Source of the DNA: Phascolarctobacterium sp.
GTDB taxonomy: Bacteria; Bacillota; Negativicutes; Acidaminococcales; Acidaminococcaceae
DNA length: 13,371 nucleotides
Direction: 5' to 3'
NCBI GenBank assembly: GCA_020024105.1
Contig: JAHHUH010000035.1
Span: forward strand, 1 to 13,371
The notes under the pieces are model-generated. The model worked only from the letters and a program-made list of their open reading frames with translations. It did no database searches and had not been told where the DNA came from. The translations under genes were made by a program, and so were the position numbers. Shown here one piece after another: positions 6,219 through 13,301 of the stretch (positions are counted from its first letter, which is position 1; every line of letters begins with the position of its first letter).

Positions 6219-6251
6219 CAGTAACCAATTCCTAAAATTATTGGTGAATAA

Positions 6252-6297
6252 CGAAAAGGTACCTGTCGCAACTAAAATTGCAGCAGGTACCTTTTCG
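6252..6297. terminator. Two-way intrinsic terminator between the 73-residue gene and nth
   Basis: A perfect 14-bp stem pairs 6252-6265 with 6284-6297, built on AAAAGGTACC / GGTACCTTTT. A second inner stem GCAA (6268-6271) with TTGC (6278-6281) lies across a small internal loop. The A and T runs inside the arms supply a short U-tract on each strand. It starts 4 nt after the nth stop codon and lies about 115 nt after the 73-residue gene. Confidence 0.85.
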
Positions 6298-6300
6298 ATT

Positions 6301-6936
6301 TTAGAGATTCTTTTCTTTAAAGGGACATTCCTCCAGCAGTACACAAGTACTACAGAGGGGCTTACGGGCCTTGCACACCTTACGTCCATGCCAGATGAAC
6401 CAATGGTGGGCGGCACTCCATTTTTCCATGGGAATAGCCTTTTGTAATTCCTTTTCCGTTTCCAGAGGATCCTTTCCCTTAGCCATGCCTAGGCGATGGG
6501 AAACACGAAAAACATGGGTATCAACAGCAATGGCAGGCACGTTATAAATAATACTAGCCACAACATTGGCTGTCTTCTGACCTACGCCGGGTAATTCCAT
6601 CAGGGTAGGGATAGTATCGGGAACCGTACTGTGGAACCTTTCCACCAACATCTTACAGGTAGCCAGAATATTTTTGGCCTTAGCATGGTAAAGACCGCAG
6701 TCATGGATTTCCCTTTCCATTTCCGCCTGAGTGAGCGCTCCCATCTTTTTCGGAGTATTGTATTTAGGAAAAATTCGGGAGGTTATTACGTTTACCCTTT
6801 CGTCCGTACATTGGGCCGAAAGGATAACCGCCACCAGCAGCTCAAAGGGAGAATTATAGTTCAAGGCAGTTTTGGTATCCTTGTAGGTGTCCTCCAGAAT
6901 GCGCAAAATCGCCTCACGCTTAGCCTTACGTAGCAT
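6301..6936 (-). CDS. nth: Endonuclease III (base excision repair)
   Basis: A 211-residue enzyme of normal Nth length that removes oxidised pyrimidines and cuts at the abasic site. The helix-hairpin-helix LPGVGQKTA is at residues 115-123 with the catalytic lysine K121. The catalytic aspartate is D139 in AVDTHVFRVSHRLG. The [4Fe-4S] site C-x6-C-x2-C-x5-C is complete (C188, C195, C198, C204). The start codon overlaps the UPF0210 stop by one base (TAATG), so translation is probably coupled; the nearest Shine-Dalgarno (AAGGAG, 6949-6954) is 12 nt away. It is the last gene of the ACT-UPF0210-nth operon and is closed by the terminator at 6252-6297. Confidence 0.97.
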   Translation of the reverse strand: MLRKAKREAILRILEDTYKDTKTALNYNSPFELLVAVILSAQCTDERVNVITSRIFPKYNTPKKMGALTQAEMEREIHDCGLYHAKAKNILATCKMLVERFHSTVPDTIPTLMELPGVGQKTANVVASIIYNVPAIAVDTHVFRVSHRLGMAKGKDPLETEKELQKAIPMEKWSAAHHWFIWHGRKVCKARKPLCSTCVLLEECPFKEKNL

Positions 6937-8297
6937 TAGTTGGTCAAGCTCCTTACAGGTGCCGGAATACGGCCGCCACGGGAAATAAATTTATCTGCCT
7001 TATAGGTATTAACGGGAATGATGGGAGCATAGCCCAAGAGACCGCCAAATTCAACTGTATCGCCTACACCCTTGCCCGGTACGGGGATAACACGTACAGC
7101 AGTGGTTTTATTATTAATCATGCCAATAGCAGCTTCATCGGCAATAATTGCAGAAATAGTAGCCGCGCTGGTATCACCAGGAATAGCAATCATGTCCAGG
7201 CCTACGGAGCAGACACAGGTCATAGCCTCTAATTTTTCCATGGTCAGGCAGCCACGCTCTACGGCAGCAATCATACCTGCGTCCTCACTAACGGGGATAA
7301 AGGCACCACTCAGACCGCCTACATAGCTGGAAGCCATCAGACCACCCTTTTTAACGGCATCATTCAGCATAGCCAGGGTAGCAGTAGTACCGGGGCAGCC
7401 GCAGCTTTCCAGACCGATTTCTTCCAGGATATGCGCTACACTGTCGCCAATAGCCGGAGTAGGAGCCAGGGAAAGGTCAATGATACCAAATTGGGTATTC
7501 AAACGATGGGCAGCCTCCTGAGCAACCAGCTGGCCCACACGGGTAATCTTAAAGGCAGTCTTCTTAATGGTTTCTGCCACCATGCCGATATCACCGTCGC
7601 GCACGGACTCTAAAGCATGCTTAACAACGCCAGGGCCACTGACACCGACATTAATAACGGATTCCGGCTCGGTTACGCCATGGAAGGCACCTGCCATGAA
7701 GGGGTTATCAGGTACGGCATTACAGAAAACAACCAGCTTAGCACAGCCGATGGCATCACGGTCAGCGGTACGGGCAGCAGTAGCCTTTACTACCTCGCCC
7801 ATCTGCTTAACAGCGTCCATATTGATACCACATTTGGTAGAGCCTATAGCCACGGAGGAGCAGACAATATCAGTTACGTCCAAGGCTTCGGGGATGGACG
7901 CGATCAGATTGCGGTCACCCTTAGTATAGCCCTTTTCTACCAGAGCGGAAAAACCGCCGATGAAATTTACACCAATGGTTTTGGCAGCTCTATCCATAGC
8001 CTTAGCCAGAGGTACGTAGTCATTGCTGTCACAGCTTTCGCCTACCATGGAAATGGGAGTTACAGAGACGCGCTTATTAATAATGGGTACCCCCAGCTCT
8101 GCTTCCAGATCCTCACCAGTCTGTACCAGGTGCTCTGCCTTCTGACAAATCTTATCATAAACCTTTTGTGCGGTTACCTCCATATCCGGATGACCACAGT
8201 CACGCAGGCTGATGCCCATGGTGATGGTACGTACGTCCAGATTATTTTCGGTAATCATTTTTGTTGTTTCTAAAATATCCTCAGTATTGAATAACAT
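6936..8297 (-). CDS. UPF0210 / DUF711 family protein
   Basis: At 453 residues this has the standard length of UPF0210 (DUF711) proteins, sometimes labelled PFL family for structural kinship with the pyruvate formate-lyase barrel. Recognisable stretches are the start LFNTEDILETTKMITENNLD, the TITMGISLRDC segment, NVGVSGPGVVKHALE near the middle, the ESCGCPGTTATLAMLNDAVK stretch, and MTCVCSVGLDMIAIPGDTSA. Conserved cysteines occur in the last two. It carries no glycyl-radical loop that I can see. The biochemical role is unknown. TAGGAGG (8303-8309) lies 5 nt before the ATG, and the ACT gene ends 9 nt upstream. The conserved pairing with UPF0237 suggests the ACT protein regulates this one (inference from context). 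Confidence 0.93.
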   Translation of the reverse strand: MLFNTEDILETTKMITENNLDVRTITMGISLRDCGHPDMEVTAQKVYDKICQKAEHLVQTGEDLEAELGVPIINKRVSVTPISMVGESCDSNDYVPLAKAMDRAAKTIGVNFIGGFSALVEKGYTKGDRNLIASIPEALDVTDIVCSSVAIGSTKCGINMDAVKQMGEVVKATAARTADRDAIGCAKLVVFCNAVPDNPFMAGAFHGVTEPESVINVGVSGPGVVKHALESVRDGDIGMVAETIKKTAFKITRVGQLVAQEAAHRLNTQFGIIDLSLAPTPAIGDSVAHILEEIGLESCGCPGTTATLAMLNDAVKKGGLMASSYVGGLSGAFIPVSEDAGMIAAVERGCLTMEKLEAMTCVCSVGLDMIAIPGDTSAATISAIIADEAAIGMINNKTTAVRVIPVPGKGVGDTVEFGGLLGYAPIIPVNTYKADKFISRGGRIPAPVRSLTN

Positions 8298-8306
8298 GGC
8301 TTCCTC

Positions 8307-8576
8307 CTAAATACGGTGCATTGCAGTGAAGATTTGTTCACTTTGAATGCGAATTTCTACGCCAATTTCTTCACCCAGAACAGCAAATTTCTCCTGTGCT
8401 TCCTTCAAGGTCAAATTAGCTTCGCTCATATCTGCCACCAGAACCATGTTGAAAAAGCCCTGCATGATATTTTGATTAATGTTGATAATATTAATATTAC
8501 CCTCTGCCAAAGCCTTACTTACCTTAGCAATAATACCTACCTTGTCCTTACCTACGATTGTTAAAACTACACGCAT
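8307..8576 (-). CDS. UPF0237 ACT domain protein
   Basis: An 89-residue stand-alone ACT domain. The N-terminal pattern RVVLTIVGKDKVGIIAKVSK, then EGNINIININQNIMQGFFNMVLV, is characteristic of UPF0237. ACT domains bind small ligands, often amino acids, at dimer interfaces and regulate partner proteins. The frame is open to a GTG at 8580-8582, but AAAGGGG (8586-8592) is 9 nt from the ATG at 8574-8576 and only 3 nt from the GTG, and the family starts at the ATG; I begin at 8576. It is the first gene of the operon, directly before the UPF0210 gene, a pairing widely conserved in Bacillota. Confidence 0.93.
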   Translation of the reverse strand: MRVVLTIVGKDKVGIIAKVSKALAEGNINIININQNIMQGFFNMVLVADMSEANLTLKEAQEKFAVLGEEIGVEIRIQSEQIFTAMHRI

Positions 8577-8653
8577 AATCACATGCCCCTTTCTAAATTT
8601 CAGGTTTTATGCACCCTATTTCGCCAAAATAAATTACTTAGTGTAATGATATT

Positions 8654-8683
8654 ATTCTAACATATATTTAGGCTTCTGTGCAA
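8654..8683 (-). promoter_or_regulatory. Promoter of the ACT-UPF0210-nth operon
   Basis: On the - strand TTGCAC (8678-8683), an 18-nt spacer and TAGAAT (8654-8659) with an extended TGT just before it form a good sigma-A promoter. The leader would be about 70 nt. A palindrome ATTAC-TTAGT-GTAAT (8633-8647) sits at the predicted start of transcription and could be an operator. Confidence 0.6.
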
Positions 8684-8700
8684 AATTATTATCATTCTGT

Positions 8701-8774
8701 AAAAAAGAAGTCCAGCTTTTCTTGATAAGGTGCATTTCATCGGCAGTACATCAACTTTTATCCTGAGGAAATGC
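8701..8774 (-). terminator. Weak candidate terminator after comM
   Basis: On the - strand GCATTTC (8768-8774) and GAAATGC (8732-8738) can pair 7 bp over a long loop, and a second small hairpin ends in CTTCTTTTTT (8701-8710). Neither is a convincing terminator alone, but nothing better is visible between comM and the ACT promoter. Confidence 0.35.
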
Positions 8775-8775
8775 C

Positions 8776-10296
8776 TTAGCCGTTGATACTTGTGCGCAGC
8801 TGGATTGCCTCCGCTATATGCTGGGCCTTAATTAATTCACTCCTATCCAGGTCGGCTATGGTCCTGGACACCTTTAAAATACGGTCATGACTACGGGCAG
8901 AAAGATGCAGGCTGGCAAAATATTTTTCCAGGATATTCTGTGCAGCCGGCTCCAGCTGACAGAACTGGACAACCTCACGCCTGGTCATCTGGGCATTGCA
9001 AAAAATATGCCGTCCAACATACCGATCCAGCTGCAGCTTCCGGGCCAAGATAACCCGCTGACGGATGGCATGGGAGCATTCTCCGGGAGCCTTATTCTTC
9101 AACTCATCAAATTCCACCCGCACCAGATTAATCTGCATATCAATACGGTCCAGCAGGGGTCCGGAAATACGCCTACGATAATTATCAATTTCCTTCTGCT
9201 TACAGGTACAGCGGTGATATTTGTCCCCTAAATAGCCGCAGGGACAGGGATTTTGAGCTGCGCAGAGGATGAATTTACTAGGGAAGGTCATATTGGCCCG
9301 CACACGGGAAATATTAACCTCCCCATCCTCCAGGGGCTGGCGTAGCATTTCCAACGTGCTACGTTCAAATTCCGGCAGCTCATCCAGAAAGAGCACCCCA
9401 TTATGACTAAGCGTTACCTCACCAGGACGGGGAATCGTGCCGCCTCCCAGTAGAGCCGAGCTGGAAATACTATGGTGGGGACTACGAAAGGGCCGCTCCA
9501 CAATAATCTTATCCCCATTGGGCAGCATATTCACCACACTATAAATTTTAGTAACCTCCAGGGCTTCCTCCTCCGTCATGGGTGGTAAAATAGTCACCAG
9601 CCGACGGGCCAGCATGGTCTTACCACAGCCGGGAGCCCCAATCATCAGCAGGCTATGTCCACCGGCAGCTGCAATTTCCAAGGCTCTTCTCGCCACCGGC
9701 TGCCCCTTGACATCGGCAAAGTCCACATCATATTCCTTCTCTAGGTTTGCCAGAATATTCTCCTTGGGTACGGGCACTAATTTTTGCTTTCCCAACAGAT
9801 GGTTAGCCAGCTCCTTTAGCGTCCGTGGTGTATAAACATCTATGTCCGATACCAGCTTACCCTCGGCAATATTAGCCTCGGGAATGTAAATCTCACGGAA
9901 GCCGGCCTTCTTAGCCTCTAAGATCATGGGGAGAACACCGGAAACCTTACGAATCTGCCCATCCAGTGACAACTCGCCTACGAAAATTTTTCCCTCCACC
10001 TGCGCCTGTTCTAAAAAATGACTGCAGACCAGAATTCCCACTGCAATGGGTAAATCCAGCCCGGACCCGTCTTTTTTCATATCTGCCGGTGCCAGATTAA
10101 CCGTAATATGGGTCATGGGAAAAGGAAAATCTGAATTACGTAGGGCCGATTTTACCCTTTCCCGAGCCTCACGTACGGACATGGCCGGCAGCCCGACAAT
10201 GTCAAAGGCGGGAAGTCCATTAGCCACATCCACCTCCACGGTAATTTTAATCCCCTCGATACCACAGGTTGTCTCACCAAAAGCCCTTGCAAACAT
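8776..10296 (-). CDS. comM: YifB/ComM family AAA+ ATPase (Mg-chelatase-like)
   Basis: A 506-residue cytoplasmic ATPase of normal family length. The N-terminal third (about 1-170) is the Lon-protease-like ChlI fold, including GLPAFDIVGLPAMSVREARE. The AAA+ core follows: Walker A GAPGCGKT at 220-227, Walker B VLFLDELPEF at 301-310, and an arginine-finger-like GPLLDRIDM at 379-387. A four-cysteine cluster (C351, C353, C363, C365) may hold zinc. The C-terminal Mg-chelatase domain covers about 410-505. In Vibrio and Haemophilus ComM is a hexameric helicase aiding branch migration during natural transformation; the role in non-competent species is unclear. GGAG (10305-10308) is 8 nt before the ATG. 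It is the last gene of the rnhB-yraN-comM operon; dprA and topA, its frequent neighbours, do not follow it. Confidence 0.95.
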   Translation of the reverse strand: MFARAFGETTCGIEGIKITVEVDVANGLPAFDIVGLPAMSVREARERVKSALRNSDFPFPMTHITVNLAPADMKKDGSGLDLPIAVGILVCSHFLEQAQVEGKIFVGELSLDGQIRKVSGVLPMILEAKKAGFREIYIPEANIAEGKLVSDIDVYTPRTLKELANHLLGKQKLVPVPKENILANLEKEYDVDFADVKGQPVARRALEIAAAGGHSLLMIGAPGCGKTMLARRLVTILPPMTEEEALEVTKIYSVVNMLPNGDKIIVERPFRSPHHSISSSALLGGGTIPRPGEVTLSHNGVLFLDELPEFERSTLEMLRQPLEDGEVNISRVRANMTFPSKFILCAAQNPCPCGYLGDKYHRCTCKQKEIDNYRRRISGPLLDRIDMQINLVRVEFDELKNKAPGECSHAIRQRVILARKLQLDRYVGRHIFCNAQMTRREVVQFCQLEPAAQNILEKYFASLHLSARSHDRILKVSRTIADLDRSELIKAQHIAEAIQLRTSING

Positions 10297-10314
10297 TACA
10301 ACATCTCCGTTCTT

Positions 10315-10701
10315 TTAAAAGCAATGCCGGTAGTGATAAAAATGCTGAATGCCCCTCGTTCCCTTGATAATTTCGATCACATCAAAGGAAAGCGGGGGCA
10401 TCGTCTCCAACAAATGGCATTCCTGCAGATAGGCCTCCGCACAAAGCTGGATTTTCCTCTGCTTTGCTCTGGTAACAGCCTCTGCCGGACGACCAAAAAC
10501 ACATGATTGTCGAGTTTTAACCTCCACAAAGCTGAGTACCTGGTCCTTTACCGCAATAATATCTATTTCACCCCAACGGGTCCGATAGTTGCGGGCCAGA
10601 ATACAATAACCGACTTTAGTCAAATATTCACAGGCCCTATCCTCACCAAATTTTCCTAACTCACTTCTGCGGTTCATAAGCATAGCCGCTAGCAGGTGCA
10701 T
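10315..10701 (-). CDS. YraN family protein (UPF0102), nuclease-like
   Basis: A UPF0102/YraN protein with the restriction-endonuclease-like fold: GEIDIIA at residues 44-50 and SFVEVKTRQ at 57-65 place the expected acidic and lysine residues (E45, D47, E60, K62), and the family's FDVIEI is at 106-111. Activity is unproven for the family. The 128-residue version starts at the ATG 10699-10701, where GAGGAG (10712-10717) stands about 10 nt upstream. Family alignment would instead favour the ATG at 10675-10677 (MNRRSELGKFGEDRA), which has no visible Shine-Dalgarno. Either start overlaps the end of rnhB, and comM follows 18 nt after the stop, so the three genes form one operon. The rnhB-yraN pairing is common in bacteria. 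Confidence 0.9.
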   Translation of the reverse strand: MHLLAAMLMNRRSELGKFGEDRACEYLTKVGYCILARNYRTRWGEIDIIAVKDQVLSFVEVKTRQSCVFGRPAEAVTRAKQRKIQLCAEAYLQECHLLETMPPLSFDVIEIIKGTRGIQHFYHYRHCF

Positions 10702-11491
10702 AGAGGATATTCTCCTCAGGCGCTACAGGCTCCAGCTGCATACTTTTTACCGGCTCATAGCTGCGACGGTGCCAACAGGTGGCTCCCAAGGCTGCCAAAG
10801 CCTGCATATGCTTTTGACTGCCATAACCCTTATTATGTTCAAAATCATATTCCGGATAAAGAAGTGCCAGCTTTTCCATAATCCTATCACGGGTTACCTT
10901 GGCAATGATGGAGGCCGCAGCAATGGACAAGCTTCGGGCATCACCATGAACAATGGAAACTGTTTTAATAGGAGCTACCTCCACCGGCATGGCATCAATA
11001 AGAGCCACCTGGGGCTGCTTAGCCAAATGCAAAAGCACCTGGGCCATTCCCTTCTGGGTAGCGCGATAAATATTATCCCTATCAATATTACTCACGCTGA
11101 CGATGTTTACGCTGATGGCTACAGCCTGCCGGAGGATTTCCTCGTACAGCTCCTCCCTCTTCTTGGCAGAAAGCTGCTTAGAATCATTCAGCCCGATAAT
11201 CCTGGCCTCCAGAGGCAAGATAACAGCAGCAATGGTCAGGGGACCCGCCAACGGACCACGACCTGCCTCATCCACTCCGGCAATATACCTGACACCCTGG
11301 GCATAATACTGCTTTTCAAAGCTGCACATTTCCTCTAGGCGCTCTTTTTCTGCCGCCAATTTGGCCTGACGCTTAGCATAGGACTGGAGCAGCTTTTGTA
11401 CCCCTATCCTACCATCCTCCGCTAAAGCTGCCAGCTCCTCCACAGTGGGCTGACCGGCTAAAAGCTCTTTTATTGCACTAATTTTCAGAAT
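10661..11491 (-). CDS. rnhB: Ribonuclease HII, probable ATT start
   Basis: RNase HII removes ribonucleotides and RNA primers from RNA-DNA hybrids. The catalytic motif GVDEAGRGPLAGP is clear, with DSKQLSAKKR, ALIDAMP (third carboxylate) and the HGDARSLSIAAASIIAKVTRD segment after it. Counting from the conservative GTG at 11441-11443 (260 residues) the first motif is D58/E59 and the third aspartate is D150. That GTG has no ribosome binding site and cuts off the family's N-terminal helix. In-frame sequence upstream (ILKISAIKELLAGQPT) matches the Bacillota N-terminus, and AGGGAGGG (11499-11506) stands 7 nt before an in-frame ATT (11489-11491). No ATG, GTG or TTG occurs between that site and 11443. 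I therefore extend to 11491 (276 residues), with gene identity certain and the start moderately certain. Its end overlaps yraN. Confidence 0.93.
   Translation of the reverse strand: MLKISAIKELLAGQPTVEELAALAEDGRIGVQKLLQSYAKRQAKLAAEKERLEEMCSFEKQYYAQGVRYIAGVDEAGRGPLAGPLTIAAVILPLEARIIGLNDSKQLSAKKREELYEEILRQAVAISVNIVSVSNIDRDNIYRATQKGMAQVLLHLAKQPQVALIDAMPVEVAPIKTVSIVHGDARSLSIAAASIIAKVTRDRIMEKLALLYPEYDFEHNKGYGSQKHMQALAALGATCWHRRSYEPVKSMQLEPVAPEENILYAPASGYAYEPQK
10703..10717 (-). promoter_or_regulatory. Possible Shine-Dalgarno-hiding hairpin at the yraN start
   Basis: On the - strand GAGGA-GAATA-TCCTC is a perfect 5-bp dyad in which GAGGA is the presumed yraN Shine-Dalgarno and TCCTC lies just before the ATG. 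It is inside the rnhB coding sequence. Ribosomes finishing rnhB would open it, so yraN translation may depend on rnhB translation (inference). Confidence 0.35.
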
Positions 11492-11506
11492 TTGTAATCC
11501 CTCCCT
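11489..11506 (-). promoter_or_regulatory. rnhB ribosome binding site with ATT as candidate start codon
   Basis: AGGGAGGG occupies 11499-11506 on the - strand. The GGAGG core ends 8 nt before the in-frame ATT (11489-11491); the next codon, CTG (11486-11488), is the second-best candidate. The reading frame is closed by a TAA just upstream, near 11525-11530, and contains no ATG, GTG or TTG before the GTG at 11443. Confidence 0.6.
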
Positions 11507-11569
11507 AGTTAATATTGCATAGGTTTACTATAAACAAAACTAAGTATGCTTTAGAAAACACTTGCATGT

Positions 11570-11683
11570 ATTATAAATTATTTATTTAAAATATATAAAA
11601 TAATTTTATTTAAAGCATTTATTTCTCGCTTATTATTAAATAATATATATTTGTATCTTAGCACTAAGCTAATTTACTGTCAA
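11570..11683 (-). promoter_or_regulatory. Promoter region and long AT-rich leader of the rnhB operon
   Basis: On the - strand a perfect TTGACA (11678-11683), a 17-nt spacer and TAAGAT with an extended TGC (11655-11660) form a strong sigma-A promoter, giving a leader of about 155 nt. A palindrome CTTAG-CA-CTAAG (11657-11668) overlaps the -10. A second TATAAT (11570-11575) with a poor -35 (TTATAT, 11593-11598) may be a nearer start. The leader is extremely AT-rich and shows no strong riboswitch-like fold. Confidence 0.65.
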
Positions 11684-11704
11684 GGCTCGGTCCAGGCAGG
11701 GTAT

Positions 11705-11746
11705 AAAAAAAGGATGTCAGCAGGACAGGCCCACCAACATCCTTTT
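11705..11746 (-). terminator. Intrinsic terminator of rny
   Basis: A 10-bp stem pairs 11708-11717 (AAAAGGATGT) with 11737-11746 (ACATCCTTTT) around a 19-nt loop that can pair a little further. On the - strand the stem is followed by seven T in a row (11705-11711). It lies about 10 nt after the rny stop and isolates rny from the rnhB operon. Confidence 0.88.
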
Positions 11747-11756
11747 GAGTTCAATT

Positions 11757-13301
11757 TTATTTAGCGTAATCTACTGCGCGGGTTTCACGAATAATAACAA
11801 CCTTGATTTGACCAGGATATTCCATTTCAGCTTCAATCTTCTTAGAAATATCTCTAGCCAGCAGTACGGCACTATCATCGTCAATAACATCAGGTTTAAC
11901 CATGATGCGAATTTCACGGCCAGCCTGTACGGCGTAACATTTTTCAACACCATCGAAGGACTCAGAAATCTCTTCCAATCGAGTTAAGCGCTTCAGATAG
12001 CTTTCCAGAGTTTCACGTCTAGCACCAGGACGAGCTGCGGAAACAGCGTCAGCAGCAGCAACCAGGACTGCTTCAACACTCTTCGGCTCTACATCACCAT
12101 GATGGGCTAAAATAGCATTGATGACCAGGTCAGATTCACGATACTTTTTAGCAATTTCGCCACCAATTTCTACGTGGGAACCTTCCATTTCATGGTCGAT
12201 TGCTTTACCGATATCATGCAACAGACCTGCACGCTTAGCCAGCATAACGTCCACACCCAATTCAGATGCCATAATGCCTGCCAGGTTAGCAACCTCTACA
12301 GAATGGTTCAACACGTTCTGACCATAGCTGGTACGATATTTTAAACGGCCCAGGAGCTTGATGCATTCAGGATGCAGGCCATGCACGCCAACAGCGAAGG
12401 TTGCCTGCTCACCTGCTTCTTTAATCTTCTGTTCAACCTCTTTTTGAGCCTTCTCCACCATCTCTTCAATACGGGACGGATGGATACGACCATCGTTAAT
12501 CAGTTTTTCCAGAGCGATACGGGCAACCTCACGGCGTACCGGATCGAAGCCGGAAATAATTACAGCCTCCGGAGTATCATCAATAATGAGATCAATACCG
12601 GTCAAGGTTTCCAGAGTACGGATATTTCTACCCTCACGACCGATGATACGGCCCTTCATTTCATCATTGGGCAGACCAACAACGGACACGGTAGTTTCGG
12701 CTACATGGTCTGCTGCACAGCGTTGAATAGCCATGGAAATGATTTCCCTAGCCTTTCTATCGGCAGTATCCTTAGCCTGCTGCTCCAGATCCTTAATCAT
12801 CATTGCAGATTCATGCTTTACCTGATCACTGAGGGAGTTGAGCAGCTCCTGCTTAGCCTCCTCACTGGTCAAACCGGAAAGTCTTTCCAATTCCTCCAGC
12901 TGCTTGTGATAAAGGGCATCAATCTTTTCCTTTTCTGCATTCAGACGAGCTTCCTTAGAAGTCAACTTCTCTTCCTTACGTTCAAAGGAGTCCATTTTCT
13001 TGTCCAGATTCTCTTCCTTTTGCAGTAAACGACGTTCCTGACGTTGGAGGTCATTACGTCTTTCTTTATTTTCACGTTCAAATTCAGAACGCACACGATG
13101 GATTTCTTCTTTAGCTTCCACCATTGCTTCTTTACGTTTAGCTTCACCAGCCTGCTCGGCTTCCTGTACTATTCTAATAGCAGTTTCCTCTGCGGTAGCA
13201 ATTTTATTTTCTGCTACATTTTTACGAACCAGATAGCCTACTGCGCCGCCAGCTAAACCGACAACAACTGCGGTACCAATTATTTCTAAAATGATCTTCA
13301 C
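11757..13301 (-). CDS. rny: Ribonuclease Y (membrane-anchored mRNA decay endonuclease)
   Basis: RNase Y initiates mRNA decay in many Bacillota and is held at the inner face of the membrane. The 514-residue frame has the normal architecture: one membrane helix (about 3-25), a long charged coiled coil (about 30-190), a KH RNA-binding domain (about 205-270, GRIIGREGRN at 217-226), and an HD phosphohydrolase domain (about 325-430) with the catalytic LLHDIGKAID (H362, D363) and AHHGD (399-403). The open frame begins at GTG 13299-13301, but its G is also the last base of the Shine-Dalgarno GGGAGG, so that codon cannot use it. ATC (13293-13295) or ATT (13290-13292), 5 or 8 nt after GGAGG, are better placed. 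Losing 2-3 residues would not harm the anchor. The gene is monocistronic here, with its own terminator. Confidence 0.96.
   Translation of the reverse strand: MKIILEIIGTAVVVGLAGGAVGYLVRKNVAENKIATAEETAIRIVQEAEQAGEAKRKEAMVEAKEEIHRVRSEFERENKERRNDLQRQERRLLQKEENLDKKMDSFERKEEKLTSKEARLNAEKEKIDALYHKQLEELERLSGLTSEEAKQELLNSLSDQVKHESAMMIKDLEQQAKDTADRKAREIISMAIQRCAADHVAETTVSVVGLPNDEMKGRIIGREGRNIRTLETLTGIDLIIDDTPEAVIISGFDPVRREVARIALEKLINDGRIHPSRIEEMVEKAQKEVEQKIKEAGEQATFAVGVHGLHPECIKLLGRLKYRTSYGQNVLNHSVEVANLAGIMASELGVDVMLAKRAGLLHDIGKAIDHEMEGSHVEIGGEIAKKYRESDLVINAILAHHGDVEPKSVEAVLVAAADAVSAARPGARRETLESYLKRLTRLEEISESFDGVEKCYAVQAGREIRIMVKPDVIDDDSAVLLARDISKKIEAEMEYPGQIKVVIIRETRAVDYAK

Noticed and set aside
6056..6271. 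Leftward 71-residue open frame antisense to the 73-residue gene
   Set aside because: It starts at a TTG inside the nth terminator stem without a ribosome binding site, and the opposite frame has a clear AAAGGAG and promoter.
7617..8273. Long + strand open frame opposite the UPF0210 gene
   Set aside because: It lies wholly antisense to a conserved protein and shows no ribosome binding site or family signature; it is a shadow frame.
11507..11650. Possible riboswitch in the long rnhB leader
   Set aside because: The leader is almost pure A/T with no conserved GC-containing helices or terminator/antiterminator pair that I can identify.
12372..13028. Long + strand open frame opposite rny
   Set aside because: The leucine- and phenylalanine-rich translation is what the reverse of Glu/Lys-rich coiled-coil codons gives; no start signal was seen.
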